A stretch of DNA of 24,415 bases, from assembly GCA_964569815.1 (NCBI GenBank), contig CAZMUN010000018.1, positions 1-24,415 on the forward strand. The letters are read 5' to 3'. The position numbers and the translations under genes are program-made. This stretch comes from CAZMUN01 sp964569815. GTDB lineage: Archaea > Iainarchaeota > Iainarchaeia > Iainarchaeales > GCA-2688035. Of the stretch, positions 6,930 through 14,161 are shown in pieces; the stretch's first letter is position 1; the number at the start of each line of letters is the position of its first letter. Below the pieces are notes generated by a model. That model did not search any database, had not been told where the DNA came from, and worked only from the letters and a program-made list of their open reading frames with translations.

Positions 6930-9065
6930 TTAGGCAGGCTGCCAGGCTGCAAGCGCATCCTTTTTTACCTTAAAAATGCGCATGCCGTTCAATGCGTAAA
7001 CCTCTTCAAAGTACTGCATGGTTTCAGGCTCTTTGAACCAAAGCCTTGCAAGCGTGCTTTGATTTACCGGAGGGTCAACCAAATAAATTTCGCTGTTGTC
7101 TTCTCCACGGTAAAGGTATGTTGGCACTGTCAAACCGTTTGGCAGGGTTTCAACACGGTAAACGTTTGTGTTCCACTTTGTTGCAATGCTGTTCATTTGC
7201 TCTGCAGGAATGTTGTTGGTTCCACCGCAGTTGTAAACAATTCGGCCTTGCTGCTCTGAACCACTGCATGGAATTGCGAAATGCTGGGTCAAATAAAATT
7301 GTGCAACCCTTGGGTCCATGTTATCCATTGTGTTGTACCCATAGTGGGCAAAAGAGCCCATGCTTGCAAACATGTCGCTTGCGAGAATAACGTAATCAAA
7401 GTCATATTCTTTTGCAATGCTCAGCCGCTGGTTTACATCACTTGCTGTCACAAACAAGGCAAAGTCGCGGTTGCCTTCAAAGCTCGCGTTCCTGTTGTCA
7501 GCACTTACGGCCCTTTCCCCAATGAAACTAATCCAGTGGCCGTTGTCCCACCAGTTGAACATTTTTGCATCAACAGGAATATTTTCAGGGTCCTGCATCC
7601 ACAAAAGCATTCCCTTCCAGTCAGGGTACCTGTTTTCAATGTGCGGAACCTTGTCCGGCACAAAAATCGATGCAGAAGCGATTCCAATCAAAAGCATGAA
7701 ACCCAACGAAAGGGCAACAGTTTTCTTTTCAAAAGTGGTCCTGTTGCCGACATAGTAAAAGGCTTCTGCTACAATTATGCCCGCAGCAGCAGCAATCGGC
7801 AGGCCAAAAGTGTAAGTAAACTTAAGCTTGTACCATGCCATGAAAAGCGTTATCAAAACCCAGAAGAAAATCATTGCACTCAGATGGTCGCGTTTGTCGC
7901 GGAAAAGCCTTATTGGGATAAGAAGCAAGGCCAGCCATGGAAACACAATCAAGGCATTGTACTTTATTCCAAAAAACTGCTTTCCTGTGTTTTCTTCGCC
8001 AACGGTTTGGCCTAAAACCGTCTGCTCCTGGAACAAGACTGGTGTTGTCAAAAACATGTAAACTATTGCAATCACGAAAACGTAGAGCAAAATGGTTGAA
8101 ATCAGCTTTATTGTGGCGTTTTCCTTTTTGTGGGCCAAGAAAAGCATCAAAGCCGCAAAGGCGATAAACAGGCCCAACATCATTACACCAGCCATCTCTG
8201 TTGAAGCCCCGACTGCTGCCAGCGCTTTGAAAACAGAACCCAGTGCATAGCCTTGGGCGCTTTGAATCCAGCTCAAGCCATAGCTCGCAGTCGCAATGCT
8301 GATCATCATCAAAAACGATGTGCCAAAAAGCTTGGCAAAATCAATCGTTTTAGAAAAGCCCTGGTTTGGGTAAATGTTCATCAACGCGAAAACAAAGTAA
8401 AGCACAAGAATGATTGGAATAAGGAGAAACAAGTCCCAAGTTAAGGCCATTACCCCAAAAAAGGCTCCCGCCAGAACCGCGTTCAGAAAATGCTTCCTGT
8501 TAAAAACCGGGTTTTTCAAAGCCCTTGCAAAAAACACCAGGCCAATAACAAGCCACAAAAACCCAAGGCTGTCTTCCTCAAAAAAGCCTGCAAGCGTCCT
8601 GTAAACAAAGCTTGGAACGATTGCAGCAAAAAAAGCCATAAAATAGCCAACCCGCTTGCTGTAAAACTCCTTTCCAACAAAAAACATGGCCACGCTGATC
8701 AAGGCGCCAAAAAGGGCTGGCAAAAATTTCACGAATTCAACCCAAAGCTCTTTGTTGTAGGTTCCCAGAGTGAAAGGAATAGAGCCAACCTTGTAAAGCG
8801 CTGCAGAAAAATACCAGAAAAACTGGTTTCTTGGCGGAGGAACCCCTCCAATGAAATAGTAAGCCAACTGGTCGTTTCTCGGAATATCACCCTGCTCAAG
8901 AACGGTTTCAACCATTCTTGCATGGTAATAGGAGTCAAACCCAAACATGTACTCGTACTTGAACAAGTGGGCGCGGATGCCAAAAGCCAACGCAAAAATA
9001 AGCAAAAGAAGCGCTAACTGCATCCTGTTTGCCTTTACCCAGCCAACAACCTTGTCCAAAGACAT
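6930..9065 (-). CDS. aglB: Oligosaccharyltransferase AglB/STT3
   Basis: The 711-residue protein is the catalytic subunit that moves a preassembled lipid-linked oligosaccharide to Asn in secreted proteins. The N-terminal part is polytopic, with the first membrane span at about residues 16-32. The catalytic aspartate region GFDSYYH is at 42-48, the EED metal-binding motif at 163-165, and TVGE at 354-357 fits the external-loop TIXE motif. The soluble C-terminal domain carries WWDNGHW at 505-511, the hallmark acceptor-sequon motif (WWDYG in most relatives). It is shorter than many archaeal AglB proteins. The start is supported by a TATA element at 9097-9107. It is divergent from the SGNH hydrolase gene and lies upstream of the Alg7-Alg14-Alg13 set. 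Confidence 0.95.
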   Translation of the reverse strand: MSLDKVVGWVKANRMQLALLLLIFALAFGIRAHLFKYEYMFGFDSYYHARMVETVLEQGDIPRNDQLAYYFIGGVPPPRNQFFWYFSAALYKVGSIPFTLGTYNKELWVEFVKFLPALFGALISVAMFFVGKEFYSKRVGYFMAFFAAIVPSFVYRTLAGFFEEDSLGFLWLVIGLVFFARALKNPVFNRKHFLNAVLAGAFFGVMALTWDLFLLIPIILVLYFVFALMNIYPNQGFSKTIDFAKLFGTSFLMMISIATASYGLSWIQSAQGYALGSVFKALAAVGASTEMAGVMMLGLFIAFAALMLFLAHKKENATIKLISTILLYVFVIAIVYMFLTTPVLFQEQTVLGQTVGEENTGKQFFGIKYNALIVFPWLALLLIPIRLFRDKRDHLSAMIFFWVLITLFMAWYKLKFTYTFGLPIAAAAGIIVAEAFYYVGNRTTFEKKTVALSLGFMLLIGIASASIFVPDKVPHIENRYPDWKGMLLWMQDPENIPVDAKMFNWWDNGHWISFIGERAVSADNRNASFEGNRDFALFVTASDVNQRLSIAKEYDFDYVILASDMFASMGSFAHYGYNTMDNMDPRVAQFYLTQHFAIPCSGSEQQGRIVYNCGGTNNIPAEQMNSIATKWNTNVYRVETLPNGLTVPTYLYRGEDNSEIYLVDPPVNQSTLARLWFKEPETMQYFEEVYALNGMRIFKVKKDALAAWQPA

Positions 9066-9096
9066 GCGACTACCCCTAAAATAAAAACAGCAATAG

Positions 9097-9107
9097 CTTT
9101 AAATAAG
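9097..9107 (-). promoter_or_regulatory. TATA element for aglB
   Basis: The minus strand reads CTTATTTAAAG, centred near 9102, which predicts a start site near 9076 and a leader of about 10 bases before the ATG at 9065. Confidence 0.55.
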
Positions 9108-9168
9108 AAACTAAAAACAAAGCCCTCTTTTCATGGCTTGGGGCATTTCTCAAAGCATCTGAAGAAAA

Positions 9169-9178
9169 CTTTAAAATA
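9169..9178 (+). promoter_or_regulatory. TATA element for the SGNH hydrolase gene
   Basis: CTTTAAAATA is centred about 29 bases before the ATG at 9202, predicting a start site near 9198 and an almost leaderless mRNA. Confidence 0.55.
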
Positions 9179-9201
9179 AGCAGCAAAGCCCAAGTATAAC
9201 A

Positions 9202-10320
9202 ATGAAACAGCTTTTTTGCGGCAAAAAAACAAAAGCCTTTTTGACAAACCTGGCCCTGCTTCTGTTTTCGCTTCTTTTATGCCTTCTTCTGCTTGAAGGA
9301 ACCGCCAGACTAATGGTTGCCCAAAACCAGGCCAACGTTTTCTGCGGCTACCAATACGACCCAAACACAGGCTGGGCCCTGAAACCCAGCCTTGAAAAAA
9401 TTCACCAAACCCCTGAATACAGCATAACAATTGAAACCAATTCCCGCGGGCAAAGAAGCCCTGAAACCGAAACAGAAAGCTTTCAAATACTTGCATTGGG
9501 AGACAGCTTTGTCTTTGGCCAAGGCGTAGAACAAAACCAGGTATTCACAGCCAGGCTTTCAGAAAGCCTCCAAGAGAAAGGAAAAAGCGTTTCCATCACA
9601 AACACAGGGGTTCCAGGCTACAGCACAAAACAAGAGCTCAGCGTTTTAGAGCAATACCTGGAAAAAGAAAGCCCTGACTTGGCAATTCTTGGATTCTTTG
9701 CAGGAAACGACGTCTACGGAAACCTGGAAAACGAGTTCCGCTACCAAATTGAAAACGGGTGCCTTAAGGCAAGACCCCAGCCTGCCAATGACCTCAAAGG
9801 ATTTCTAAGAAACAACCTGAAAAGCTATGGCTTTTTTGCAGAAAAAATAAGGGCAGTTCCCATCCTAAGAGAAATGCTGATGGCTCTGGGTTTAATGCAT
9901 GAAAAAAGGCCGCCTGCACACTTGCTAAGCCTTGAAAACCCTGTTCCTGAACCCATGGAACAAGCCTGGAAAGAAACAGAAGAGCAGCTTGAACGCGCCC
10001 AAGAAATCGCGCAAGAGCACAACCTAAAAATAGTGGTGGTAACGATTCCCTCAAACTTTCAGGTAAACGACAGCCTAAGGGCCAAGGCACTTGCAGCCTA
10101 CGGCATTCCGGAAAAAAACTTTGAATACGATTACCCTGAAACACGGTTAAAAAAATTCCTCAAAGACAAGCCCAACCTTGTTCCAGTGACGCTTGTTGAA
10201 ACCTTCAGGGAAAGCCCGCAACAGCCATACTTTGAATCAGACCCACACTGGAACAAGGAAGGCCATGAACTGGCCGCTCTTGCCCTGGAAAAAGAGCTCC
10301 TTGAAAAAGGCCTTGTCTGA
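9202..10320 (+). CDS. Membrane-anchored SGNH/GDSL hydrolase-like protein (SxtL-like position)
   Basis: The 372-residue protein has one N-terminal membrane span (residues about 13-31) and an exported or cell-surface SGNH domain. Visible blocks are LALGDSFVFGQG from 98 (block I serine at 102), GVPGY at 136-140 (block II), GND at 168-170 (block III) and SDPHWNKEGH from 346, which holds the catalytic Asp/His. These enzymes hydrolyse or transfer acyl esters. It converges on a carbamoyltransferase, an SxtJ-like and a DUF5989-like gene. The saxitoxin cluster holds the same four families, with the GDSL protein called SxtL. A role in adding, moving or removing an ester or carbamoyl group on a surface glycan is inferred. 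Confidence 0.85.
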   Translation: MKQLFCGKKTKAFLTNLALLLFSLLLCLLLLEGTARLMVAQNQANVFCGYQYDPNTGWALKPSLEKIHQTPEYSITIETNSRGQRSPETETESFQILALGDSFVFGQGVEQNQVFTARLSESLQEKGKSVSITNTGVPGYSTKQELSVLEQYLEKESPDLAILGFFAGNDVYGNLENEFRYQIENGCLKARPQPANDLKGFLRNNLKSYGFFAEKIRAVPILREMLMALGLMHEKRPPAHLLSLENPVPEPMEQAWKETEEQLERAQEIAQEHNLKIVVVTIPSNFQVNDSLRAKALAAYGIPEKNFEYDYPETRLKKFLKDKPNLVPVTLVETFRESPQQPYFESDPHWNKEGHELAALALEKELLEKGLV

Positions 10321-10323
10321 TTC

Positions 10324-10334
10324 AAAAAAAAAAA
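10324..10334 (-). terminator. T11 tract ending the carbamoyltransferase operon
   Basis: An uninterrupted run of eleven A on the plus strand (T on the minus strand) lies about 46 bases after the stop of the small DUF5989-like gene and just beyond the convergent hydrolase gene. It is a likely archaeal terminator for the minus-strand unit. Confidence 0.55.
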
Positions 10335-10380
10335 TCGTGTGCAACAAAACCACGAGCCCAAAGCATTTGCGCAAAGGAGC

Positions 10381-10539
10381 TCAGAACAAGGCATAAACAA
10401 ACGGGCTCAAAACAGAGCTTTGCCCAAAAATCAGCAAAAGCCCTACAACTATAAGCAAAACGATTATTGGGGCAAGCCACCAAAGCTTCTTCTTCCAAAG
10501 AAACCTCGTCATTTCCTTTCCAAGATAAAGCATTCTCAT
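10381..10539 (-). CDS. Small DUF5989/SxtK-like membrane protein, 52 residues
   Basis: This short gene is easily missed because a longer spurious reading frame covers it. It encodes a single-span membrane peptide: a basic, Trp-rich start (TRFLWKKKLWWLAP), a hydrophobic segment at residues 23-38, and a conserved-looking end GQSSVLSPFVYALF. From memory this pattern matches the DUF5989 family (small proteins of about 50 residues, including SxtK), which sits beside NodU-type carbamoyltransferases. The ATG at 10539 is preceded by AGGGAT; internal ATGs at 10533 and 10512 are alternatives. It is 51 bases downstream of the carbamoyltransferase stop, in the same direction and probably the same transcript. 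Function is unknown; a membrane anchor or partner for the enzyme is inferred. Confidence 0.82.
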   Translation of the reverse strand: MRMLYLGKEMTRFLWKKKLWWLAPIIVLLIVVGLLLIFGQSSVLSPFVYALF

Positions 10540-10590
10540 TGCAATCCCTGACCATGATTCTTTTTAAAAAACTTTTCAAAAGACAAGGCC

Positions 10591-12339
10591 TCAATTTCCG
10601 AAAGCCTTTGCCTTTGCCTCAGAATCCCATTCATCCCTCTTATTGTCCTCTCTCTTAACCAAAAAATTCCCGGCAAACAAGGCATCAATTCCAGTTCCCA
10701 TCATGCACCTGTAGGCATCTTTTGGCGTGCAAACAATTGGCTCGCCCCTTATGTTAAAAGAGGTGTTGACCAAAATCGGAACCTTTGTCTTTTTGCCGAA
10801 CTCCTTTATGACATCATAATACAATTCGTTCTGCCTTCTTTTGATTACCTGCAGCCTTCCCGAACCATCAACATGCGTAACAGCGGGAATAAGCTTCTGC
10901 TTTTCCCTCCTAATAGGCCAAACCATAAGCATGTAGTAGGCCGGGTCAGGCAAAGGCTTGTCTGACTCAAAAAAATTGTCAACGTCAGTGTCACAAATAA
11001 CAGGCGCAAAAGGCCTGAAGTACTCGCGGTGCTTTACCTTCAAGTTAAGAATGTCCTTCATTTCTGCCTTCATAGGCGAAGCAAGAATGCTCCTGTTTCC
11101 CAAAGCGCGGGGACCCCACTCCATTCTTCCCTGAAACCATCCAATTACCTTATCAGCCAACAGCATGCCAACAGCCGTATTCAGAAGCTCTTTCCTTGAC
11201 TTGAACTTTGAGTAAACGATTTTTTCTTCCTTCAAAAAGGACTCAACCTGCTTGTCCGAAAAGCCAGGGCCCAAAGAAGCCGAATCCAAAACAAAATTGC
11301 GGGGCTTTCCCATAACCTGGTTGTAAACATAGTATGCTGCACCAACAGAGCCGCCTGCATCAGATGCAGCAGGCTGAATCCAAACCCTTTTGAAGGGCGT
11401 GTTTTTCAAAATCTTGCCGTTTGCAACACTGTTCAATGCAACTCCGCCAGCCATGCAAAGGTTTTCCTCGCCAGTAATCTTGTGCAAGTAATTCAAACAG
11501 CTAAAAACAGCTTCCTCCGTAATCCTTTGCAGAGACATTGCAACGTCTTTATGAAATTGAGTCAAAGGCTCGTCGCTTTTCCTCTGCTTTCCAAACAGGT
11601 CCAAAAACTTTTGGCTTGGCATGCTCATCTTGTAATGGTATGAAAAGTACTCCATATTCAAGGCAAAGCTTCCATCAGGCTTTATGTCAATAAGCTTGTG
11701 CATCTTGTCAAGGTACTTTGGCTTGCCATACGGCGCAAGGCCCATGACCTTGTACTCTGAATTGTTTACCCTGAACCCAAGAAACGCTGTGACCGTACTA
11801 TAAAGCAATCCCAGCGAATGCGGGAACTGGATTTCCTTCAAAATCTTTAGTTCCGAGCCATAGCCCTTCCCCAAACTGGTAGTAGTCCATTCTCCTACGC
11901 CATCAACAGTAAAAATCGCCGCCTTTTTGAAAGGGCTTACAAGAAAAGAGGAAGCAGCATGCGACATATGGTGTTCGGGAAAATATGCCTGGCCCTTGTA
12001 TCCCATCTCGCCCAAAACACTTTTCACAAGAAGCCTTTCACTAAGCCACGGAGGCAGGCTTTTGGCAAAAGCCTTATAGCTTTTGGGAAACGTTTCCACA
12101 AACTGGTACAAAAGGCGCTCAAACTTAAGGAAAGGCTTTTCATAAAATGCAACCGCATCAACCTCATCCAAGCCTATTTTGCCCTCCTTTAAGCAGTAGC
12201 CTATTGCTCCCTTTGGAAAATCAAAATCATGCTTTTTTCTAGAAAAACGCTCCTCCTGCGCGGCAGCCACAAGCTTTCCATCCTTGACAAGGCAAGCGCT
12301 GCTGTCATGGTAATAGCATCCAATGCCCAAAACATTCAT
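10591..12339 (-). CDS. O-carbamoyltransferase, NodU/CmcH/TobZ/SxtI family
   Basis: The 582-residue protein transfers a carbamoyl group from carbamoyl phosphate, through a carbamoyl-adenylate in TobZ, to a hydroxyl of a sugar or small molecule. The N-terminal Kae1-like domain shows GIGCYYHDSSACLV at residues 5-18, the metal-binding pair His123 and His127 in EHHMSHAASS, and FTVDGVGEW from 143. The YrdC-like C-terminal part contains MEWGPRALGNRSILASP, HVDGSGRLQVI and PILVNTSFNIRGEPI. The length is normal. It lies 9 bases after the SxtJ-like stop and upstream of the DUF5989-like gene, matching the sxtI-J-K grouping. The acceptor is unknown; a glycan sugar is inferred from the adjacent N-glycosylation genes. 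Confidence 0.95.
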   Translation of the reverse strand: MNVLGIGCYYHDSSACLVKDGKLVAAAQEERFSRKKHDFDFPKGAIGYCLKEGKIGLDEVDAVAFYEKPFLKFERLLYQFVETFPKSYKAFAKSLPPWLSERLLVKSVLGEMGYKGQAYFPEHHMSHAASSFLVSPFKKAAIFTVDGVGEWTTTSLGKGYGSELKILKEIQFPHSLGLLYSTVTAFLGFRVNNSEYKVMGLAPYGKPKYLDKMHKLIDIKPDGSFALNMEYFSYHYKMSMPSQKFLDLFGKQRKSDEPLTQFHKDVAMSLQRITEEAVFSCLNYLHKITGEENLCMAGGVALNSVANGKILKNTPFKRVWIQPAASDAGGSVGAAYYVYNQVMGKPRNFVLDSASLGPGFSDKQVESFLKEEKIVYSKFKSRKELLNTAVGMLLADKVIGWFQGRMEWGPRALGNRSILASPMKAEMKDILNLKVKHREYFRPFAPVICDTDVDNFFESDKPLPDPAYYMLMVWPIRREKQKLIPAVTHVDGSGRLQVIKRRQNELYYDVIKEFGKKTKVPILVNTSFNIRGEPIVCTPKDAYRCMMGTGIDALFAGNFLVKREDNKRDEWDSEAKAKAFGN

Positions 12340-12348
12340 GTCAAACCA

Positions 12349-12774
12349 CTAAAACATTTCCTCGTCGCTTCCTAAGCCCTTTTTCTCAATCCAATAGCTT
12401 TCCTTTTTGGCCGGCTGAATCTCCATAAACCTTTTGCCCGCAATCCTTGAAACAAACCATACAAACCCCACCCCTATAAAGTAAGTTATAGTCAAGCCAA
12501 TATAGGCTATGGCCAAACTGAACTTTTCGGCAAACTCTTTTGCCCCAAGCCTCATTCCCCTGCCAAAGCCTGTTTTTATGACGCGGGGAAAAACAACATT
12601 TACCACAACCAAAACCAAAAAAGCCAGGCCAAAAACAAGCAGGTTTTCCTTCAAAGCCTGGCTTGCAAAAACAAGCATGTACAAAACAGCCACAAAAAAG
12701 CCAGACATCAAAGCAATTGAAAAGACTCTTCCAGCCCTTGCTAAGCCTGGCAGTGACTGTTTTTCGAATTCCAT
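12349..12774 (-). CDS. SxtJ-like integral membrane protein
   Basis: The 141-residue protein has three predicted membrane spans (about residues 17-38, 45-63 and 87-109). Its conserved-looking tail holds SRIAGKRF and SYWIEKK, the family feature I recognise from SxtJ-type proteins near carbamoyltransferases. No enzymatic motif is visible; it may form a membrane complex with the carbamoyltransferase and the small DUF5989-like peptide. A longer reading from a TTG at 12792 is possible, but a TATA element at 12798-12805 predicts transcription near 12776, so the ATG at 12774 is chosen as a leaderless start. It is the first gene of the carbamoyltransferase unit. The family assignment is from memory of pattern and context. 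Confidence 0.78.
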   Translation of the reverse strand: MEFEKQSLPGLARAGRVFSIALMSGFFVAVLYMLVFASQALKENLLVFGLAFLVLVVVNVVFPRVIKTGFGRGMRLGAKEFAEKFSLAIAYIGLTITYFIGVGFVWFVSRIAGKRFMEIQPAKKESYWIEKKGLGSDEEMF

Positions 12775-12797
12775 GCATAAAAAGAAAACCAATTAAG

Positions 12798-12805
12798 CTT
12801 TAAAA
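12798..12805 (-). promoter_or_regulatory. TATA element for the carbamoyltransferase operon
   Basis: The minus strand reads TTTTAAAG, centred about 27 bases before the ATG at 12774. It decides the shorter start for the SxtJ-like gene. Confidence 0.55.
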
Positions 12806-12839
12806 CCCAAATTCTTTCACAACTGCACCAAGACAACAA

Positions 12840-12847
12840 TTAAATAG
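12840..12847 (+). promoter_or_regulatory. TATA element for the first lipoprotein gene
   Basis: TTAAATAG is centred 26 bases before the ATG at 12869, predicting a leaderless transcript that begins at the ATG. Confidence 0.55.
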
Positions 12848-12868
12848 CCCCTATTGCGTATTCCTATA

Positions 12869-13351
12869 ATGAAGCAAGCTGTTTATTTGGCAGCGCTCGC
12901 ACTTTTTCTGGCATTAAGCGGATGCATCGAAGAAACGCCGACAAGTTTTTCCTACGAAGAGCCTGCAGGATTTGAATCCTTTGAAGAAGAAATGGTTACA
13001 ATGTTCTACGAACTAAGCCCGGAAGGCGAAGTAGGTGCCGTAATTGCAATAATGAATCCAGCGCCTTCCACACTCTCCGCTGCACAAGTATGGCAAGAAA
13101 TGAGGCAAACAGACCTGGAAGAATGCATTAGCCCGGGCTTTGAACTCAACGAAAATTACCCTGTAAAAGGAATCCAGGGCCAGCAGCTTATAACAAGATG
13201 CGACAACCAAGCCCCGCCCTATACCATAAACAGGGTTCTTCTGAAAAAAGGCAGCCAGGACATAGGGCTTTCATTCACAGCCCTAAAAGAAAACTACGAA
13301 GAAAAGCTGCCGGTATTTGAAAAACTCTTGAAATCAATCCAATGGGAGTAA
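12869..13351 (+). CDS. Predicted lipoprotein of unknown function
   Basis: The 160-residue protein starts with a lipoprotein signal peptide, MKQAVYLAALALFLALSGC, whose lipobox cysteine is residue 19. The mature part opens with acidic, Glu/Thr-rich residues, then shows alternating hydrophobic strands and ends EKLPVFEKLLKSIQWE. That end resembles PsbP/DcrB-like (Mog1/PsbP fold) domains, which close with a helix before a final strand, but I cannot confirm the fold. Two cysteines beyond the lipobox (in EECISPGF and TRCDNQ) could form a disulfide. A longer TTG-initiated reading from 12854 exists; the TATA spacing supports the ATG at 12869. It is divergent from the SxtJ-like gene. Confidence 0.8.
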   Translation: MKQAVYLAALALFLALSGCIEETPTSFSYEEPAGFESFEEEMVTMFYELSPEGEVGAVIAIMNPAPSTLSAAQVWQEMRQTDLEECISPGFELNENYPVKGIQGQQLITRCDNQAPPYTINRVLLKKGSQDIGLSFTALKENYEEKLPVFEKLLKSIQWE

Positions 13352-13591
13352 AAAACGGCCCCTGGAAGAAAGAAAAAGCCTGCCAAAACCTTCAAAATCT
13401 CTCAAACTACTTTTACCCCAATGCAAAGCAAGCCAAGCCTGGACAGGCCCTGCCCAAAACTCAAAGAGTACAGCTACCGTTCTGAAGCCAATAAAGAATC
13501 ATTCGAATTCTTTGACCACAGAAGAAAAGACCTTTCACCAAAAGCAAGAAAAAACCATTCCCTTTGGAAAGAAAAGAAACCAAAACAAAAG

Positions 13592-14125
13592 CTAAGCTTG
13601 CCTCTCAACTTCTTGAACTATTTTTTTGCCTGCCTGCTCTGCTTCCGAATAAGACAGGTAAAAACCAAGCCTGTCAAAGCACACCTTTTCCTGGGAAGCA
13701 GGAACCATGCCAACAGCAGGGTATTTCAGCATAAAGCAATCGCTTTCACCTGCACCCATTTTTTTGGCTCCCAAATATTCCACCCTGGTTTTTCCTGTTT
13801 TTATTCCCCCCCTGGAACCGCAAAGCAATTCAAATCTTTCCTTTGATTCGGAACCAAACAAAGCCTTAAACAACGGCTCCCTTTCAGAAACCGCTGCCTT
13901 CCCCAACAAAACCTCAAACTCTGTCAAAGTTTTGCTTTCGCCAACAACGCTTGCAACAAGGTAAACGCCGTCTTCTGGACTGGCCCTTTTTTCCACTACG
14001 CTGCAAAAAAAGCCAGCTGGATTGCTTTGCGCTTCGGGGTTTGGTGCAGGGCCGTTTGGGCCAATGCAGCCGGCCAAAGCAACCGAAAAAAGAACCCCAA
14101 AAACCAGCACCTTTTCAAAACCCAT
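13592..14125 (-). CDS. Predicted lipoprotein of unknown function
   Basis: The 177-residue protein has a lipoprotein signal with VALAGC, lipobox Cys20, followed by a Pro/Asn-rich linker (GPNGPAPNPEAQSNP) and a globular part with four more cysteines. I recognise no family. It should be lipid-anchored on the outside of the membrane. A TATA-like TTTTAAAA at 14149-14156 is centred about 27 bases before the ATG at 14125, so the start is well placed and probably leaderless. It converges with the other lipoprotein gene across a 240-base spacer (13352-13591) in which I see no convincing gene; an open frame there from 13421 lacks a promoter and runs antisense into this gene. Confidence 0.78.
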   Translation of the reverse strand: MGFEKVLVFGVLFSVALAGCIGPNGPAPNPEAQSNPAGFFCSVVEKRASPEDGVYLVASVVGESKTLTEFEVLLGKAAVSEREPLFKALFGSESKERFELLCGSRGGIKTGKTRVEYLGAKKMGAGESDCFMLKYPAVGMVPASQEKVCFDRLGFYLSYSEAEQAGKKIVQEVERQA

Positions 14126-14161
14126 AATAGCACTAAACCCAAAACAGCTTTTAAAACATTT

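Noticed and set aside
6749..6958. A 69-codon minus-strand frame across the end of aglB
   Set aside because: Most of it is the GC-rich structured spacer read in a chance frame; RNA structure explains the segment better.
7281..8015. A 244-codon open frame on the plus strand
   Set aside because: It lies wholly antisense to aglB, whose motifs and membrane spans are clear, and the translated sequence resembles no protein family.
10322..10594. A 90-codon minus-strand frame between the hydrolase and carbamoyltransferase genes
   Set aside because: The 52-codon frame in another phase matches a known small membrane family, so the longer frame is a shadow.
9202..12774. A saxitoxin-like toxin biosynthesis cluster
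   Set aside because: Only the carbamoyltransferase, SxtJ-like, SxtK-like and SGNH genes are present. No polyketide synthase-like starter (SxtA), amidinotransferase (SxtG) or oxygenase gene is visible, so the set is read as a general carbamoylation module.
13421..13846. A 141-codon plus-strand frame in the spacer between the lipoproteins
   Set aside because: It has no TATA element at the usual distance and its second half is antisense to the lipoprotein gene; no family is recognised. The first 55 residues could be re-examined if transcription is found.
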